This document shows positions 8,092 through 17,061 of a stretch of 55,741 nucleotides of DNA, one piece after another. This DNA comes from Thalassorhabdus alkalitolerans. GTDB lineage: Bacteria; Bacillota; Bacilli; Bacillales; Marinococcaceae. The translations under genes were made by a program, and so were the position numbers. Where the stretch lies: assembly GCF_042656585.1 (NCBI RefSeq), contig NZ_JBHSPG010000001.1; one strand, given 5' to 3'. The stretch's first letter is position 1. Each line of letters begins with the position of its first letter. The notes beneath the pieces were generated by a model. That model did no database searches. It was not told where the DNA came from and worked only from the letters and a program-made list of their open reading frames with translations.

Positions 8092-8233
8092 TTATTATGC
8101 ATAAAAAAATATTGAAGAAATTTGAAGAAATTGAAAATATATAGGAAAAATAGAAAAATAGTTTTTTATAAAGGCGTTTTATGTAAAAAGTGTTCCTTTG
8201 TTAATACAAACTAGCAAACTATGATTAATAATT

Positions 8234-8240
8234 TTCGACA
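8234..8240. promoter_or_regulatory. Second Spo0A box, between abrB and metG
   Basis: TTCGACA sits within an ATTTTCGACAAAA context that matches the extended 0A box. It lies about 145 bp upstream of the abrB -35 and about 80 bp upstream of the metG promoter. Its target is unclear. Confidence 0.5.
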
Positions 8241-8318
8241 AAATGCACCGAAACCAAAAATCAGCTGATACAAAAAATGGAAATTACAAATAATTCTTCC
8301 TATCCTTTTCAAGGAAGC

Positions 8319-8348
8319 TTGACACATGTTCTTCTCCTTCGATATAGT
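8319..8348 (+). promoter_or_regulatory. Promoter of the metG T-box leader (sigma-A)
   Basis: TTGACA at 8319-8324, an 18-bp spacer and TATAGT at 8343-8348. RNA would start near 8355, just upstream of T-box stem I. Confidence 0.75.
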
Positions 8349-8354
8349 TTTTTT

Positions 8355-8661
8355 AAAAGACAGGAAATATGGAAACCATAGATGTAAATCCGATGAAGGG
8401 TAGAGTATGCGAAGAAGCTTCTCACAGAGAGCCGGAAAAGGTGAGAACCGGTGAGGCAGAACCGCAGAAAATGGGCCCAAGAGGAGTTCTTTCGAGTTGA
8501 AAGCCAACAAGGGTGAAACGTCTCCAGCGTTATATGGAACACTGCAAATATGTCTGGCAGCAGAGCAGTGAGAAGAGACCTTTGTTTCACATGAAACAAA
8601 GAAATTTGGGTGGTACCACGTGAGCGAAGCTTTCGTCCCTTAGCAGGATGAAGGCTTTTTT
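8355..8661 (+). ncRNA. T-box riboswitch, methionine-specific
   Basis: This leader senses uncharged tRNA-Met and controls read-through into metG. Stem I has an AGTA element near 8403 and a GGTG in its apical loop near 8440. On the 3' side, ATG at 8471-8473 lies in the specifier-loop position, matching the methionine codon. A hairpin of TTTGTTTC with GAAACAAA follows at 8580-8601. The T-box core TGGGTGGTACC is at 8607-8617. The terminator stem (8627-8655, with G-U pairs) runs into TTTTTT; the T-box pairs with the left arm to form the antiterminator. Confidence 0.92.
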
Positions 8662-8801
8662 ATGTCTTTTTAGAGAAAAGAAAGCATCTCTTTGTTTAGA
8701 CTCTCGCCTTTTAACAAAGATGTAAGATTGGAAGGTGAGAGGAATGAAGCAGGCAGATGAAAAGAACATCAAATATCAAAATACATGAAGGAGGAAATAA
8801 A

Positions 8802-10772
8802 ATGGCAAAGCAAAAAGAAACCTTCTATATTACAACTCCTATTTATTATCCAAGTGACAAGCTTCATATTGGTCATGCTTATACGACTGTAGCCGGAGAC
8901 GCCATGGCAAGATACAAGCGTCTTCGTGGATATGATGTGCGCTATTTAACGGGAACCGATGAACATGGTCAAAAGATTGAAAGGAAAGCTGAAGAAAAAG
9001 GCCATAGTCCACAGGAATTTGTTGATGAGATTGTAAGTGGCATTCAAAATCTATGGGATAAACTTGATATTTCCTATGATGATTTTATCCGAACGACCGA
9101 GGACCGTCATAAAAAGGTAGTTCAAAAGATCTTTGAGCAGCTAAAAGAGCAGGGAGACATTTATCTTGACCACTATGAGGGCTGGTATTGTACGCCCTGT
9201 GAATCCTTTTATACAGAACACCAGCTGGAAGATGGGAAATGTCCGGATTGCGGGAGAGCTGTAGAAAAAGTAAGGGAAGAGTCTTACTTCTTTAGAATGA
9301 GCAAGTACGCTGACCGGCTCCTTGAGTTTTATGAGAAAAACCCTCAGTTTATACAGCCGGAAACAAGAAAAAATGAGATGATTAACAACTTTATTAAACC
9401 GGGACTTGAAGATTTGGCTGTATCACGAACGGCATTTTCATGGGGAGTCTCTGTAAAAAGCGACCCTAAGCATGTCGTGTACGTATGGATTGATGCGTTG
9501 TCTAACTATATCACAGCATTAGGATACGGAACAGATCAGCCTGATTTATATGAGAAATACTGGCCGGCAGACGTTCACTTAGTTGGAAAGGAGATCGTAC
9601 GCTTTCACACTATTTACTGGCCGATCATGTTAATGGCTTTGGATCTGCCGCTGCCAAAGAAAGTGTTTGGCCATGGCTGGCTGCTTATGAAAGACGGAAA
9701 AATGTCGAAATCAAAGGGAAACGTCGTAGACCCTGTCCCATTAATTGACCGCTACGGCCTGGATGCCCTTCGTTATTATCTTCTCCGTGAAGTGCCATTT
9801 GGATCCGACGGAGTCTTTACTCCGGAAAGCTTCGTAGATCGGTTGAACTATGACCTGGCCAATGACCTTGGAAATTTACTAAACCGAACTGTAGCTATGA
9901 TTAATAAGTATCTAGGAGGCTCCTTACCAGCGTACTTAAAGGACGGCACTTCTTTTGATAACTCATTGGTGGAGTTGGTAAATGCCACAGTTACAAAAGT
10001 CGAGAAAGCAATGGAAGACATGGAGTTTTCTGTGGCTCTTACAGCTATTTGGCAGCTCGTGAGCAGGACAAACAAATACATTGATGAAACACAGCCCTGG
10101 ATTCTGGCAAAAGATGAGGGAGAAAAAGAACAGCTTGGCGCGGTGATGTACCATCTTGCTGAATCCCTGCGGTATATTTCCATTCTTATTCAGCCATTCA
10201 TGACAGAAACACCAGGGAAGATATGGAAGCAGCTGGGGATTTCAAATGAGTTAACTGAGTGGGAAACAATGAAGGAATTTGGAAAGATACCGGAAGGGAC
10301 TACCGTCGTAAAAAAAGGAACGCCTCTCTTCCCTCGTCTTGATGTAAAAGAAGAAACCGCTAATATTATTCGCGATATGGGCGGAGTAGTAAAAACAAAT
10401 GAAGAAGAGAACAGTGAAAGGAAAGACCCAGAAGAAAACGCACAAGATACTGAAATTACCATAGATGATTTCTCTAAAGTAGATTTACGAGTAGCAGAAG
10501 TGCTGAAAGCAGAGCCAGTTAAAAAAGCAGACAAGCTGTTAAAAATCCAGCTGGATTTAGGTTACGAGAAACGACAGGTTGTCTCTGGCATTGCAAAATA
10601 TTATACGCCTGAAGAGCTCGTCGGCAAAAAAGTGATCTGTGTGGTGAATTTAAAGCCTGTAAAACTTCGCGGCGAAATGTCACAAGGCATGATTCTTGCC
10701 GGATCAGAAGGAAAGCAGCTTACCTTGGCAACCATTGATGACAGTCTTCCAAACGGAGCGAAAGTGAATTAA
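8802..10772 (+). CDS. metG: Methionyl-tRNA synthetase
   Basis: MetG charges tRNA-Met with methionine. The 656-residue class I synthetase has HIGH at 22-25, KMSKS at 300-304 and a four-cysteine zinc knuckle (Cys130, 133, 147, 150). A C-terminal EMAP/Trbp111-type tRNA-binding domain occupies about 550-656. ATG 8802 has GAAGGAGG immediately upstream; an in-frame ATG at 8757 lacks an SD. Expression should respond to the T-box leader. The gene stands alone, with its own terminator. Confidence 0.97.
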   Translation: MAKQKETFYITTPIYYPSDKLHIGHAYTTVAGDAMARYKRLRGYDVRYLTGTDEHGQKIERKAEEKGHSPQEFVDEIVSGIQNLWDKLDISYDDFIRTTEDRHKKVVQKIFEQLKEQGDIYLDHYEGWYCTPCESFYTEHQLEDGKCPDCGRAVEKVREESYFFRMSKYADRLLEFYEKNPQFIQPETRKNEMINNFIKPGLEDLAVSRTAFSWGVSVKSDPKHVVYVWIDALSNYITALGYGTDQPDLYEKYWPADVHLVGKEIVRFHTIYWPIMLMALDLPLPKKVFGHGWLLMKDGKMSKSKGNVVDPVPLIDRYGLDALRYYLLREVPFGSDGVFTPESFVDRLNYDLANDLGNLLNRTVAMINKYLGGSLPAYLKDGTSFDNSLVELVNATVTKVEKAMEDMEFSVALTAIWQLVSRTNKYIDETQPWILAKDEGEKEQLGAVMYHLAESLRYISILIQPFMTETPGKIWKQLGISNELTEWETMKEFGKIPEGTTVVKKGTPLFPRLDVKEETANIIRDMGGVVKTNEEENSERKDPEENAQDTEITIDDFSKVDLRVAEVLKAEPVKKADKLLKIQLDLGYEKRQVVSGIAKYYTPEELVGKKVICVVNLKPVKLRGEMSQGMILAGSEGKQLTLATIDDSLPNGAKVN

Positions 10773-10783
10773 TTTAGTGAGAG

Positions 10784-10809
10784 AAGTCCGGCTTAAGCCG
10801 GACTTTTTT
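10784..10809 (+). terminator. metG terminator
   Basis: An 11-bp palindromic stem (AAGTCCGGCTT with AAGCCGGACTT), which needs a few central bases unpaired for the loop, followed by six T. Confidence 0.92.
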
Positions 10810-10917
10810 ATCAATGGTACTACATGGGCTTACACACGATTCTTGAAGAAAAGCCCAGGGCTTATGTATAGTACAAAGATAGTAGAAGCTGAACAAAAGA
10901 GCTGAGGAGGATTCATA

Positions 10918-11685
10918 ATGTTGTTTGATACACATGTTCATTTAAATGCAGATCAATTTGAAGAGGATGTGGAACAAGTCATTGAAAAAGCGCGGGGCGA
11001 AGGAGTTCGTTTAATGAATGTGGTCGGGTTTGACCGCAAAACAATCAAAGGAGCTCTGTCCCTGGCTGACAAATACGATTTTATTTATGCTTCTGTAGGC
11101 TGGCATCCCGTTGATGCGATAGATATGACAGAAGATGACTTGAAATGGTTAGAGGAGCTTTCTGAACATCCTAAAGTCGTAGCATTAGGAGAAATGGGGC
11201 TCGATTACCATTGGGATAAATCACCAAAGGAGGTCCAAAAAGAGGTCTTTAGAAAGCAAATACGACTTGCAAAGAAAGTAAACCTTCCAATCGTCATTCA
11301 TGATCGAGATGCGCATCAGGATATAGTAGATATTCTCAAGGAAGAAAAAGCAGAAGAAGTAGGAGGAATTATGCACTGCTTTGGAGGAAGTTTAGAGATC
11401 GCCCGAGAGTGCTTAAAAATGAATTTTCATATCTCCTTTGGAGGGCCGGTGACTTTTAAAAATGCAAAAAGGCCAAAGGAAGTAGCAAAGGAAATTCCCA
11501 TGGATAAGCTTCTTGTTGAAACGGACTGTCCATTTCTTGCTCCGCACCCATACAGAGGAAAAAGAAATGAGCCTGCTTACGTGAAGCTTGTTGCCGAGAA
11601 AATTGCTGAGCTGAAAGAACTTTCTCTGGAAGAAGTAGCGGAGCAAACGACAAGCAATGCAAAAAAACTTTTCAACATTAACTAA
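10918..11685 (+). CDS. tatD: TatD-family metal-dependent DNase
   Basis: This 255-residue TIM-barrel hydrolase is homologous to YabD. Metal ligands are visible as DTHVH at 4-8, GEMGLD near residue 98, an IHDRDA segment, HCFGG and the ETDCPFLAPHP signature near the C-terminus. TatD proteins are magnesium-dependent 3'-5' nucleases linked to DNA damage and RNA turnover. GAGGAGG precedes the ATG. Same position between metG and yabE as in B. subtilis. Confidence 0.93.
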   Translation: MLFDTHVHLNADQFEEDVEQVIEKARGEGVRLMNVVGFDRKTIKGALSLADKYDFIYASVGWHPVDAIDMTEDDLKWLEELSEHPKVVALGEMGLDYHWDKSPKEVQKEVFRKQIRLAKKVNLPIVIHDRDAHQDIVDILKEEKAEEVGGIMHCFGGSLEIARECLKMNFHISFGGPVTFKNAKRPKEVAKEIPMDKLLVETDCPFLAPHPYRGKRNEPAYVKLVAEKIAELKELSLEEVAEQTTSNAKKLFNIN

Positions 11686-11835
11686 GTAATTTTGATAGCG
11701 GATCTTGTACATTCTCCTCCAAACGTGAGTTTTTTTCTTTAGGAATCCTTACAAATGCTGAATTAGTCGATAAATATTTCTTCTCCTTTTCCCCTGTTTT
11801 TTGCATAATGTCAACATATGCCAGCGCTTCTTTTA

Positions 11836-11864
11836 TTGACATAAGGAGGGGAAGAAGCTAAACT
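11836..11864 (+). promoter_or_regulatory. Promoter upstream of yabE (sigma-A)
   Basis: TTGACA at 11836-11841, a 17-bp spacer and TAAACT at 11859-11864. The leader to yabE would be about 110 nt. The rest of the tatD-yabE gap (11686-11835) shows nothing further that I recognise. Confidence 0.6.
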
Positions 11865-11981
11865 TCTGATCTTGTATAGAACAGTACGTTTATACATGGC
11901 AGCGAAAGGGAGACCCTACGTCTCTTTATATATTTGTAAACCTTATGGAAAAGAGCACGCTAGTTAGGAGGAGAAGAAAAT

Positions 11982-13271
11982 ATGGACCTTAAGCAGAGAC
12001 TCATGCCTTTAACAATGAGCATGAGAAAGAAGCTGATGGCCTTATTTGCTTTCATGCTGATAATTTCTATTTCTACATATGGGATATATGAAATGGCAAA
12101 GTCTTCGGTGACTATTGTGGTTGATGAAATGGAAGAAATAACAGCAGCCACTCATGCCCAAACGGTAGAAGAATTGTTCAGGGAGCAAGGGTTGCAAGTG
12201 AAAGATGCTGATGATGTAAGCCCTGACCTTACCTCTCCGATAGAAAACAATATGTCGGTTGAATGGACAAGGGCTGTACAAGTTGAAGTAATGATAGGGG
12301 ATGACCTTGACGAGGTTTGGACGACAGCACGAACAGTTGAAGATTTAACATCAGAATTGGAAGTAGAAGTAAATAAACACGACTATATTAGTCATGACCT
12401 TGACCAGACTGTGGAAGAAGGATTAGCGCTGAGGTACGAACAAGCTTTTCCAGTAAGTGTAATTGTCGATGGTCAAGAAAAAGAGCTTTATACCACTTCG
12501 ACTACTGTCGCTGATTTTTTACAGGAAGCTGAGGTTATCCTTGAGGAAGACGACCGGGTAAAACCGGAACTCAAGGAAAAGCTTACGAATGAAACAGAAA
12601 TTCAAGTGACCAGGGTAGAAAAAATCACCGATGTAGTGGAAGAGGAGATAGATTTTAAAACTGTGACTTCCAAGGATGACAGTCTGGAAAGCGGAGAGAA
12701 AAGAGTAAACGAAAAAGGAGAAAAAGGACTTCTTGAAAAGAAGTATGAAGTGGTTCTTGAAGATGGAGAAGAGGTATCAAGGAAACTTGTAAAAGAAGAA
12801 AAAGTGAAAGAAAAGAAGGACAGGCTGGTGACAATAGGAAGCAAGCCATCAACGTCTGGGCAAAGCAACAAGCAGACACAATCAGCACCTGAACAAGACA
12901 GCTCTCCTTCCCCTACGAACAGCACTTCTTCAGCACAGAGCAGCTCTGGTCCGGAACATGAGCAGGATACACAGGAAGAAGAAGAAACTGTTACGATGGA
13001 AGCAACTGCTTATACAGCGGACTGTAAAGGGTGCAGTGGAAAGACGGCTACGGGAATTGACTTAAATAATAATCCAGATAAAAAGGTGGTAGCGGTCGAC
13101 CCCGATGTGATCCCACTTGGAAGTGAAGTACATGTGGAGGGCTATGGGAGGGCTGTGGCTGGTGATACAGGAGGAGCCATCCAAGGAAACCGTATTGACC
13201 TTCATGTGCCTACCACTTCTGAGGCCACTAGCTTTGGCCGCAGAACGGTAGAAGTTACAATCATTGACTAA
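11982..13271 (+). CDS. yabE: YabE-like cell-wall protein (DUF348, G5 and 3D domains)
   Basis: This 429-residue exported protein is homologous to B. subtilis YabE, a relative of resuscitation-promoting factors and likely a cell-wall lytic enzyme. A membrane segment or signal anchor lies at about 17-35. Three DUF348 repeats follow (about 42-85, 97-140, 155-200), then a G5 domain (about 208-285) that should bind peptidoglycan. A Ser/Thr/Gln-rich linker leads to a C-terminal 3D domain with its aspartates (VAVDPD, GDTGG, RIDLH). AGGAGGAG precedes the ATG. In B. subtilis yabE is also silenced by an antisense RNA; I could not identify one here. Confidence 0.9.
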   Translation: MDLKQRLMPLTMSMRKKLMALFAFMLIISISTYGIYEMAKSSVTIVVDEMEEITAATHAQTVEELFREQGLQVKDADDVSPDLTSPIENNMSVEWTRAVQVEVMIGDDLDEVWTTARTVEDLTSELEVEVNKHDYISHDLDQTVEEGLALRYEQAFPVSVIVDGQEKELYTTSTTVADFLQEAEVILEEDDRVKPELKEKLTNETEIQVTRVEKITDVVEEEIDFKTVTSKDDSLESGEKRVNEKGEKGLLEKKYEVVLEDGEEVSRKLVKEEKVKEKKDRLVTIGSKPSTSGQSNKQTQSAPEQDSSPSPTNSTSSAQSSSGPEHEQDTQEEEETVTMEATAYTADCKGCSGKTATGIDLNNNPDKKVVAVDPDVIPLGSEVHVEGYGRAVAGDTGGAIQGNRIDLHVPTTSEATSFGRRTVEVTIID

Positions 13272-13987
13272 ACGAAGGGGAGCCCCTCAGCCAAGTTGAC
13301 TTTAGTTCCCTGCAGATGAATGCCTGTAAACTGCAGCCGGATAAGAAATAGCTGAAGAGGACGCAATGAATGGTCTTTGTTCATGTGACTTCCAAAGACA
13401 GTCGTCAAACTGTTTCGTGCACATCATTGAGTGCGTTACTGGAACCGTGGGGTAAGGTCTTAAAAGGGTTGGATAACTTGTTATATATAAGCCATTTCCC
13501 CTCTTATATCCGGCAAGGCTTAATGATTTTTCTTCGCCATAAAGGTGCAAATTACGAAATTGATGTAGAAACTGGAATAATACTAGCATGTTGAGTACGA
13601 TTCAAACAGGATTCTCCTTTGGTGATGGGTGGTTGGACCTCCCTCATCATAGCGGAGAGTCCTTTTTTTGCTGGACTGTCATTCCTAAAGAAATTAAGAA
13701 TGCAACGTCCCTGGGAAATGACAATTTTCCAATAGGATGAAGTGTTGCCGGCCATGGTTGGAGTTGAAGGGAAGGTTGAACGGATAACGTACTTGTACCG
13801 TTGCGTAAAAGCACCTCCATCCAGCGGTTGCAAATCACAGCTTTTAGCAGTTTTCTAAAGAAGGAGGCGCTTGCTCAATAGGGATCAGCTTTTTTGGGGT
13901 AAAATAAAGAAAGAGATAAAGCCTTTCATGTATAATAGATAACGACTTTTGGACTTTGAAGTGTAAATGAGTAAACTTGGAGGAAAC
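13272..13987. other. Long gene-poor gap between yabE and rnmV
   Basis: Seven hundred bases carry no intact recognisable gene. The best open frame (13370-13594, 74 codons) lacks a good SD. Its end, YEIDVETGIIL, resembles the last strand of a PepSY domain, but that may be chance. Further on, protein-like segments occur in different frames near 13620-13738 and 13741-13855, each ended by a stop, as in a decayed gene. A terminator-like hairpin lies at 13635-13669. A good -10 (TATAAT, 13931-13936) without a clear -35 precedes rnmV. Confidence 0.4.
13635..13669 (+). terminator. Terminator-like hairpin in the yabE-rnmV gap
   Basis: GGAC plus TC/CC on the left pair with GG/GA and GTCC on the right, with single-base bulges, followed by seven T. 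It could end the yabE transcript or an unknown RNA. Confidence 0.5.
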
Positions 13988-14554
13988 ATGAAAATAAAAG
14001 AGTGTATTGTAGTGGAAGGAAAAGACGATACAACGGCGATTAAACAGGCAGTGGATGCAGATACAATAGAAACAAATGGTTCTGCCGTCTCCCACGGGGT
14101 CATTAAGAGGATTAAGCTTGCCATGGAACGGCGAGGAGTGATTGTGTTTACGGATCCGGACACGCCTGGTGATCGTATCCGCAGAATAGTAAGTGAAGCA
14201 GTTCCAGGCTGCAAGCATGCCTTCCTGCCAAAACGAAAAGCCCTTTCTCAGAACAAAGGAAGCAGCATCGGAGTAGAGCACGCCTCTCCAGAAGCAATCA
14301 GGGAAGCTCTCGCGGCTATCAGAACTGAGAGGGAAGAACAAACTTCTCAAACCATAAGCCAGCAGGATTTAATGGACGCAGGGCTCCTGGCCGGACCTTT
14401 TGCACGAAAAAGAAGAGAACGGTTGGGAGAGGAGCTTGGCATAGGGTACGCTAACGGGAAGCAGCTTTTAAAAAGACTGGAAGTATTTTGTATTACCGAG
14501 GATGAATTCGCCCGAGCAGTTATGACGGTAATAGAGGAGGAAGATACAAAGTGA
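13988..14554 (+). CDS. rnmV: Ribonuclease M5
   Basis: RNase M5 trims the 5S rRNA precursor, using ribosomal protein L18 as cofactor. The 188-residue protein is built on an N-terminal TOPRIM domain with catalytic Glu10 (EGKDD) and the DxD pair Asp56/Asp58 (TDPDTPGD). ATG 13988 has GGAGG upstream; a frame opening at 13967 is not needed. Length agrees with B. subtilis (186). Its stop overlaps the rsmA GTG start (GTGA), so the two are translated together. Confidence 0.95.
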   Translation: MKIKECIVVEGKDDTTAIKQAVDADTIETNGSAVSHGVIKRIKLAMERRGVIVFTDPDTPGDRIRRIVSEAVPGCKHAFLPKRKALSQNKGSSIGVEHASPEAIREALAAIRTEREEQTSQTISQQDLMDAGLLAGPFARKRRERLGEELGIGYANGKQLLKRLEVFCITEDEFARAVMTVIEEEDTK

Positions 14555-15432
14555 CAAAAGACATTGCCACTCCAATTCGCACGCGAGAAATACTTAACAA
14601 TCATAAATTCTCATTTAAAAAAAGCCTAGGACAAAACTTTTTGATTGATGTGAACATCCTGAGAAAGATTGTAGATGCCACAGGCCTGACACAAGAGGAT
14701 GGAGCAATTGAAGTTGGCCCCGGCATAGGGGCGCTGACAGAACAGCTGGCCAAAAGAACAAAAAAGGTTACGGCTTTTGAAATTGATCAGCGTCTTATCC
14801 CTATTTTGCAAGATACGTTAGCTCCCTACAGCCATGTAGCGGTGCATCATCAAGATATACTAAAAGCTGATGTGAAGTCAGTAATAGAAAACGATATGCA
14901 AGATGTAAGACGTGTGGGAGTGGTGGGCAATCTCCCGTATTATGTTACGACTCCTATTCTCATGTCTTTGTTGGAGCAGGACCTTCCTGTCAGCGGCTAC
15001 ACAGTCATGATTCAAAAAGAAGTCGCGGATCGCATTGCTGCAAAGCCGGGTACCAAGGATTATGGTTCTTTATCTATTGCTGTTCAGTATCACGCGAAAG
15101 CAAAGAAAGTGATGACTGTCCCAAAGACCGTCTTTGTTCCCCAGCCTAATGTTGATTCAGCTATCCTTCACTTAGAGCTTCTTGAAGAGCCTCCAATAAA
15201 AGTTCCAGATAAGGATTTTTATTTTCAGGTTGTACGAGCCTCCTTTGCCCAAAGACGCAAAACCCTTCTGAACAATCTTCAGCATAATCTGTTAGGTAAG
15301 GAACAAAAACAGGAAATTATTCAGGCTCTGGAGGAAGCAGGCATTGATTCTCAGCGGCGGGGAGAAACCTTGTCCATGGAGGAGTTCTCTCGCTTAAGTT
15401 TTGCTTTGTACCCCCTTTATAATCAAGGGTAA
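14551..15432 (+). CDS. rsmA: 16S rRNA dimethyladenosine transferase
   Basis: RsmA (KsgA) dimethylates the two adjacent adenines near the 3' end of 16S rRNA, a late step in 30S assembly. The 293-residue Rossmann methyltransferase has LGQNFL at about 26-31, the SAM-binding EVGPGIGALTE at 54-64 and the catalytic NLPYY at 127-131. The start is GTG 14551 overlapping the rnmV stop, with AGAGGAGG about 10 nt upstream. The rnmV-rsmA pairing is conserved in Bacillaceae. Confidence 0.96.
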   Translation: MTKDIATPIRTREILNNHKFSFKKSLGQNFLIDVNILRKIVDATGLTQEDGAIEVGPGIGALTEQLAKRTKKVTAFEIDQRLIPILQDTLAPYSHVAVHHQDILKADVKSVIENDMQDVRRVGVVGNLPYYVTTPILMSLLEQDLPVSGYTVMIQKEVADRIAAKPGTKDYGSLSIAVQYHAKAKKVMTVPKTVFVPQPNVDSAILHLELLEEPPIKVPDKDFYFQVVRASFAQRRKTLLNNLQHNLLGKEQKQEIIQALEEAGIDSQRRGETLSMEEFSRLSFALYPLYNQG

Positions 15433-15476
15433 TCCAAGGGGATCACTAGAATAAACTAATTACAGAGTGGGCAGGC

Positions 15477-15503
15477 ACACCTCTTTTTGCTGTGCATAGG
15501 CTA
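15477..15503 (+). promoter_or_regulatory. Sigma-K promoter of yabG
   Basis: AC at 15477-15478, 16 nt, then CATAGGCTA at 15495-15503, a full match to the sigma-K form AC-N16-CATANNNTA. RNA would start near 15510, leaving a short leader with a strong SD. B. subtilis yabG is also under sigma-K. Confidence 0.7.
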
Positions 15504-15525
15504 TGTGGTGAAGGAGGAGTGTCTA

Positions 15526-16401
15526 ATGGGCTTTCAAGCAGGTGACTTGGTAGCGAGATACTCGTATAACTGCGATATTTTGTTTAGAATTACGGCGGTT
15601 AAGGATGGGAAAGCCGAGCTGATTGGAGAAGAGGTTCGGCTTCAGGCGGATTCTCCGTTGTCGGATTTAAAAAAAATTGACGATCAGGAAAGAGAAAAAC
15701 GTCAGAAGGAATCCAAAGAAAAAGAGGAAAACTGCTATCGCCTTTTCCGTCAGGAATGCAGGCTCTTAAAAGAAAGAAATGAGTATGAAACAACGGATAG
15801 TTATTCCTCATCGACTCCTTATTTTGAAATGAGAGGAAGGGTTCTCCATCTGGATGGAGACCCCTCTTATTTGGAAAAGTGTACGGCTTTATATGATCGT
15901 TTGGGGATTCCGGTATATGGTGTCCATCTTCCTGAAAAAGAAATGCCTAATCAAGTTGCCTCTCTTCTTCATATGGTCCGTCCGGATATTTTAGTAATAA
16001 CCGGCCACGATGCCTATTTGCCTTCTAGAGGAGAAGAAAATGATCTTAAGGCATACCGGCATTCAAAAGCGTTTGGCCAGACAGTGCGGGAGGCGAGAAA
16101 CATTGTACCCCAGCTGGATGATCTCGTTATCTTTGCAGGGGCATGCCAGTCCTATTTTGAGTGGCTGATTAAAGCAGGGGCTAACTTTGCCAGTGCTCCG
16201 AATAGAGTCAACATCCATGCCTTGGACCCGGTTTATATTGCTGCCAAAATAAGCTTGACACCGTTCATGGATCAAGTGAGTATCCTTCAGCTTATCCGGA
16301 ATACAATAACCGGTGAAGAGGGACTGGGTGGACTGGAGACAAAAGGAGTGCTTCGCAGAGGCGTACCGTGGAAAAGTGAAGATTCTGCATTGAACCGCTA
16401 G
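15526..16401 (+). CDS. yabG: Sporulation-specific protease YabG
   Basis: YabG is made late in the mother cell and cleaves coat proteins such as SafA so that transglutaminase can cross-link them. The 291-residue length matches B. subtilis (290). It begins MGFQAGDLVARYSY, with conserved blocks such as GHDAY and FAGACQSYFEW; Cys and His in these blocks are candidate catalytic residues, as expected for a cysteine-type peptidase. ATG 15526 has AAGGAGG upstream; the longer frame from 15487 would start before the predicted RNA 5' end. Confidence 0.93.
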   Translation: MGFQAGDLVARYSYNCDILFRITAVKDGKAELIGEEVRLQADSPLSDLKKIDDQEREKRQKESKEKEENCYRLFRQECRLLKERNEYETTDSYSSSTPYFEMRGRVLHLDGDPSYLEKCTALYDRLGIPVYGVHLPEKEMPNQVASLLHMVRPDILVITGHDAYLPSRGEENDLKAYRHSKAFGQTVREARNIVPQLDDLVIFAGACQSYFEWLIKAGANFASAPNRVNIHALDPVYIAAKISLTPFMDQVSILQLIRNTITGEEGLGGLETKGVLRRGVPWKSEDSALNR

Positions 16402-16423
16402 CCAAAAAGGTGAGCGGTTTTTT
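16393..16423 (+). terminator. yabG terminator
   Basis: AACCGCT pairs with AGCGGTT around a 13-nt loop, followed by T residues. The stem includes the stop codon of yabG. Confidence 0.75.
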
Positions 16424-16650
16424 GTACGCCTCCTTATTTCAGAAAGGAGAAAATAAAAATATTTTTAGCGAAGGAAAAAAGGCAGGAGTGTCGAGAAAGC
16501 AAGGAAAAAAAACCTCTATAATGTGGAAGTATGTATGTATTTATCGAAAACCCTTTTAAATAATAAAAATAATCACTAGTTTTTTACATATTTTTGAGAA
16601 AGTGGTACAGACTAAACAAAGCAGTAGCAGATGGAGAGGGTTAAAGGTTA
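16424..16650. other. AT-rich intergenic DNA upstream of veg
   Basis: No coding frame or clear hairpin. An isolated TATAAT occurs at 16517-16522 with a poor -35. The A/T tracts could serve as an UP element or a binding site for proteins such as AbrB, but nothing specific can be shown. Confidence 0.4.
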
Positions 16651-16680
16651 TTGACAACACTTTCAAAACACTGTTATAAT
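16651..16680 (+). promoter_or_regulatory. veg promoter, upstream copy (sigma-A)
   Basis: Consensus TTGACA at 16651-16656 and consensus TATAAT at 16675-16680 with an 18-bp spacer. Confidence 0.85.
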
Positions 16681-16692
16681 AAAAAATTTTAT

Positions 16693-16721
16693 TTGACAAT
16701 GTGAAGGTGAAGTGATACAAT
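16693..16721 (+). promoter_or_regulatory. veg promoter, downstream copy (sigma-A)
   Basis: TTGACA at 16693-16698, 17 bp, TACAAT at 16716-16721. With the upstream copy it forms a tandem of near-consensus promoters, in keeping with the very strong veg promoter of B. subtilis. Confidence 0.8.
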
Positions 16722-16747
16722 TCATATTAGTGAGGTGGGTATTAACT

Positions 16748-17002
16748 ATGGGAAAAACGCTGGTCGAAATTAAACAAGCTTTAGATGCCAATGTAGGTAA
16801 ACGAGTGACAGTAAAGGCGAACGGCGGAAGAAGAAAGACTGTAGAACGCTCTGGGCTGATTGAAGAGACATATCCTTCAGTTTTTATTGTTAAGCTGGAT
16901 AGGGAAAAGTATCCAATTGAAAGGATTTCCTACAGTTACACAGACGTGCTCACCAAGACGGTTCAGCTCACGCTTACAGAAGAAGAAGAGCTGCAAGCAT
17001 AA
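16748..17002 (+). CDS. veg: Veg protein
   Basis: This 84-residue conserved Firmicutes protein is abundant in vegetative cells. In B. subtilis Veg stimulates biofilm matrix genes by interfering with the SinR repressor. It starts MGKTLVEIKQ, and the segments VKANGGRRKT and LIEETYPSVFIVKLD are family hallmarks predicting a small beta-barrel-like fold. ATG 16748 has GAGGTGG upstream. Two strong promoters precede it. Confidence 0.95.
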   Translation: MGKTLVEIKQALDANVGKRVTVKANGGRRKTVERSGLIEETYPSVFIVKLDREKYPIERISYSYTDVLTKTVQLTLTEEEELQA

Positions 17003-17036
17003 CAAACATACCAGCTCCCAGTTATGGGAGAAGATG

Positions 17037-17061
17037 GCTTTCTGTTCTTTGGGCAGAAAGC
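17037..17061 (+). terminator. Hairpin after veg, probable terminator
   Basis: GCTTTCTG pairs perfectly with CAGAAAGC around a 9-nt loop. The following tract (TATATTTAT) is T-rich but interrupted, so termination may be partial. Confidence 0.5.

Noticed and set aside
13370..13594. 74-codon open frame in the yabE-rnmV gap as a real gene
   Set aside because: No good SD and no clear family; the PepSY-like end is too short to trust. The stretch is described as possible decayed sequence instead.
13844..14350. Minus-strand open frame of 168 codons over rnmV
   Set aside because: It lies opposite a clear RNase M5 gene and has no SD or recognisable product.
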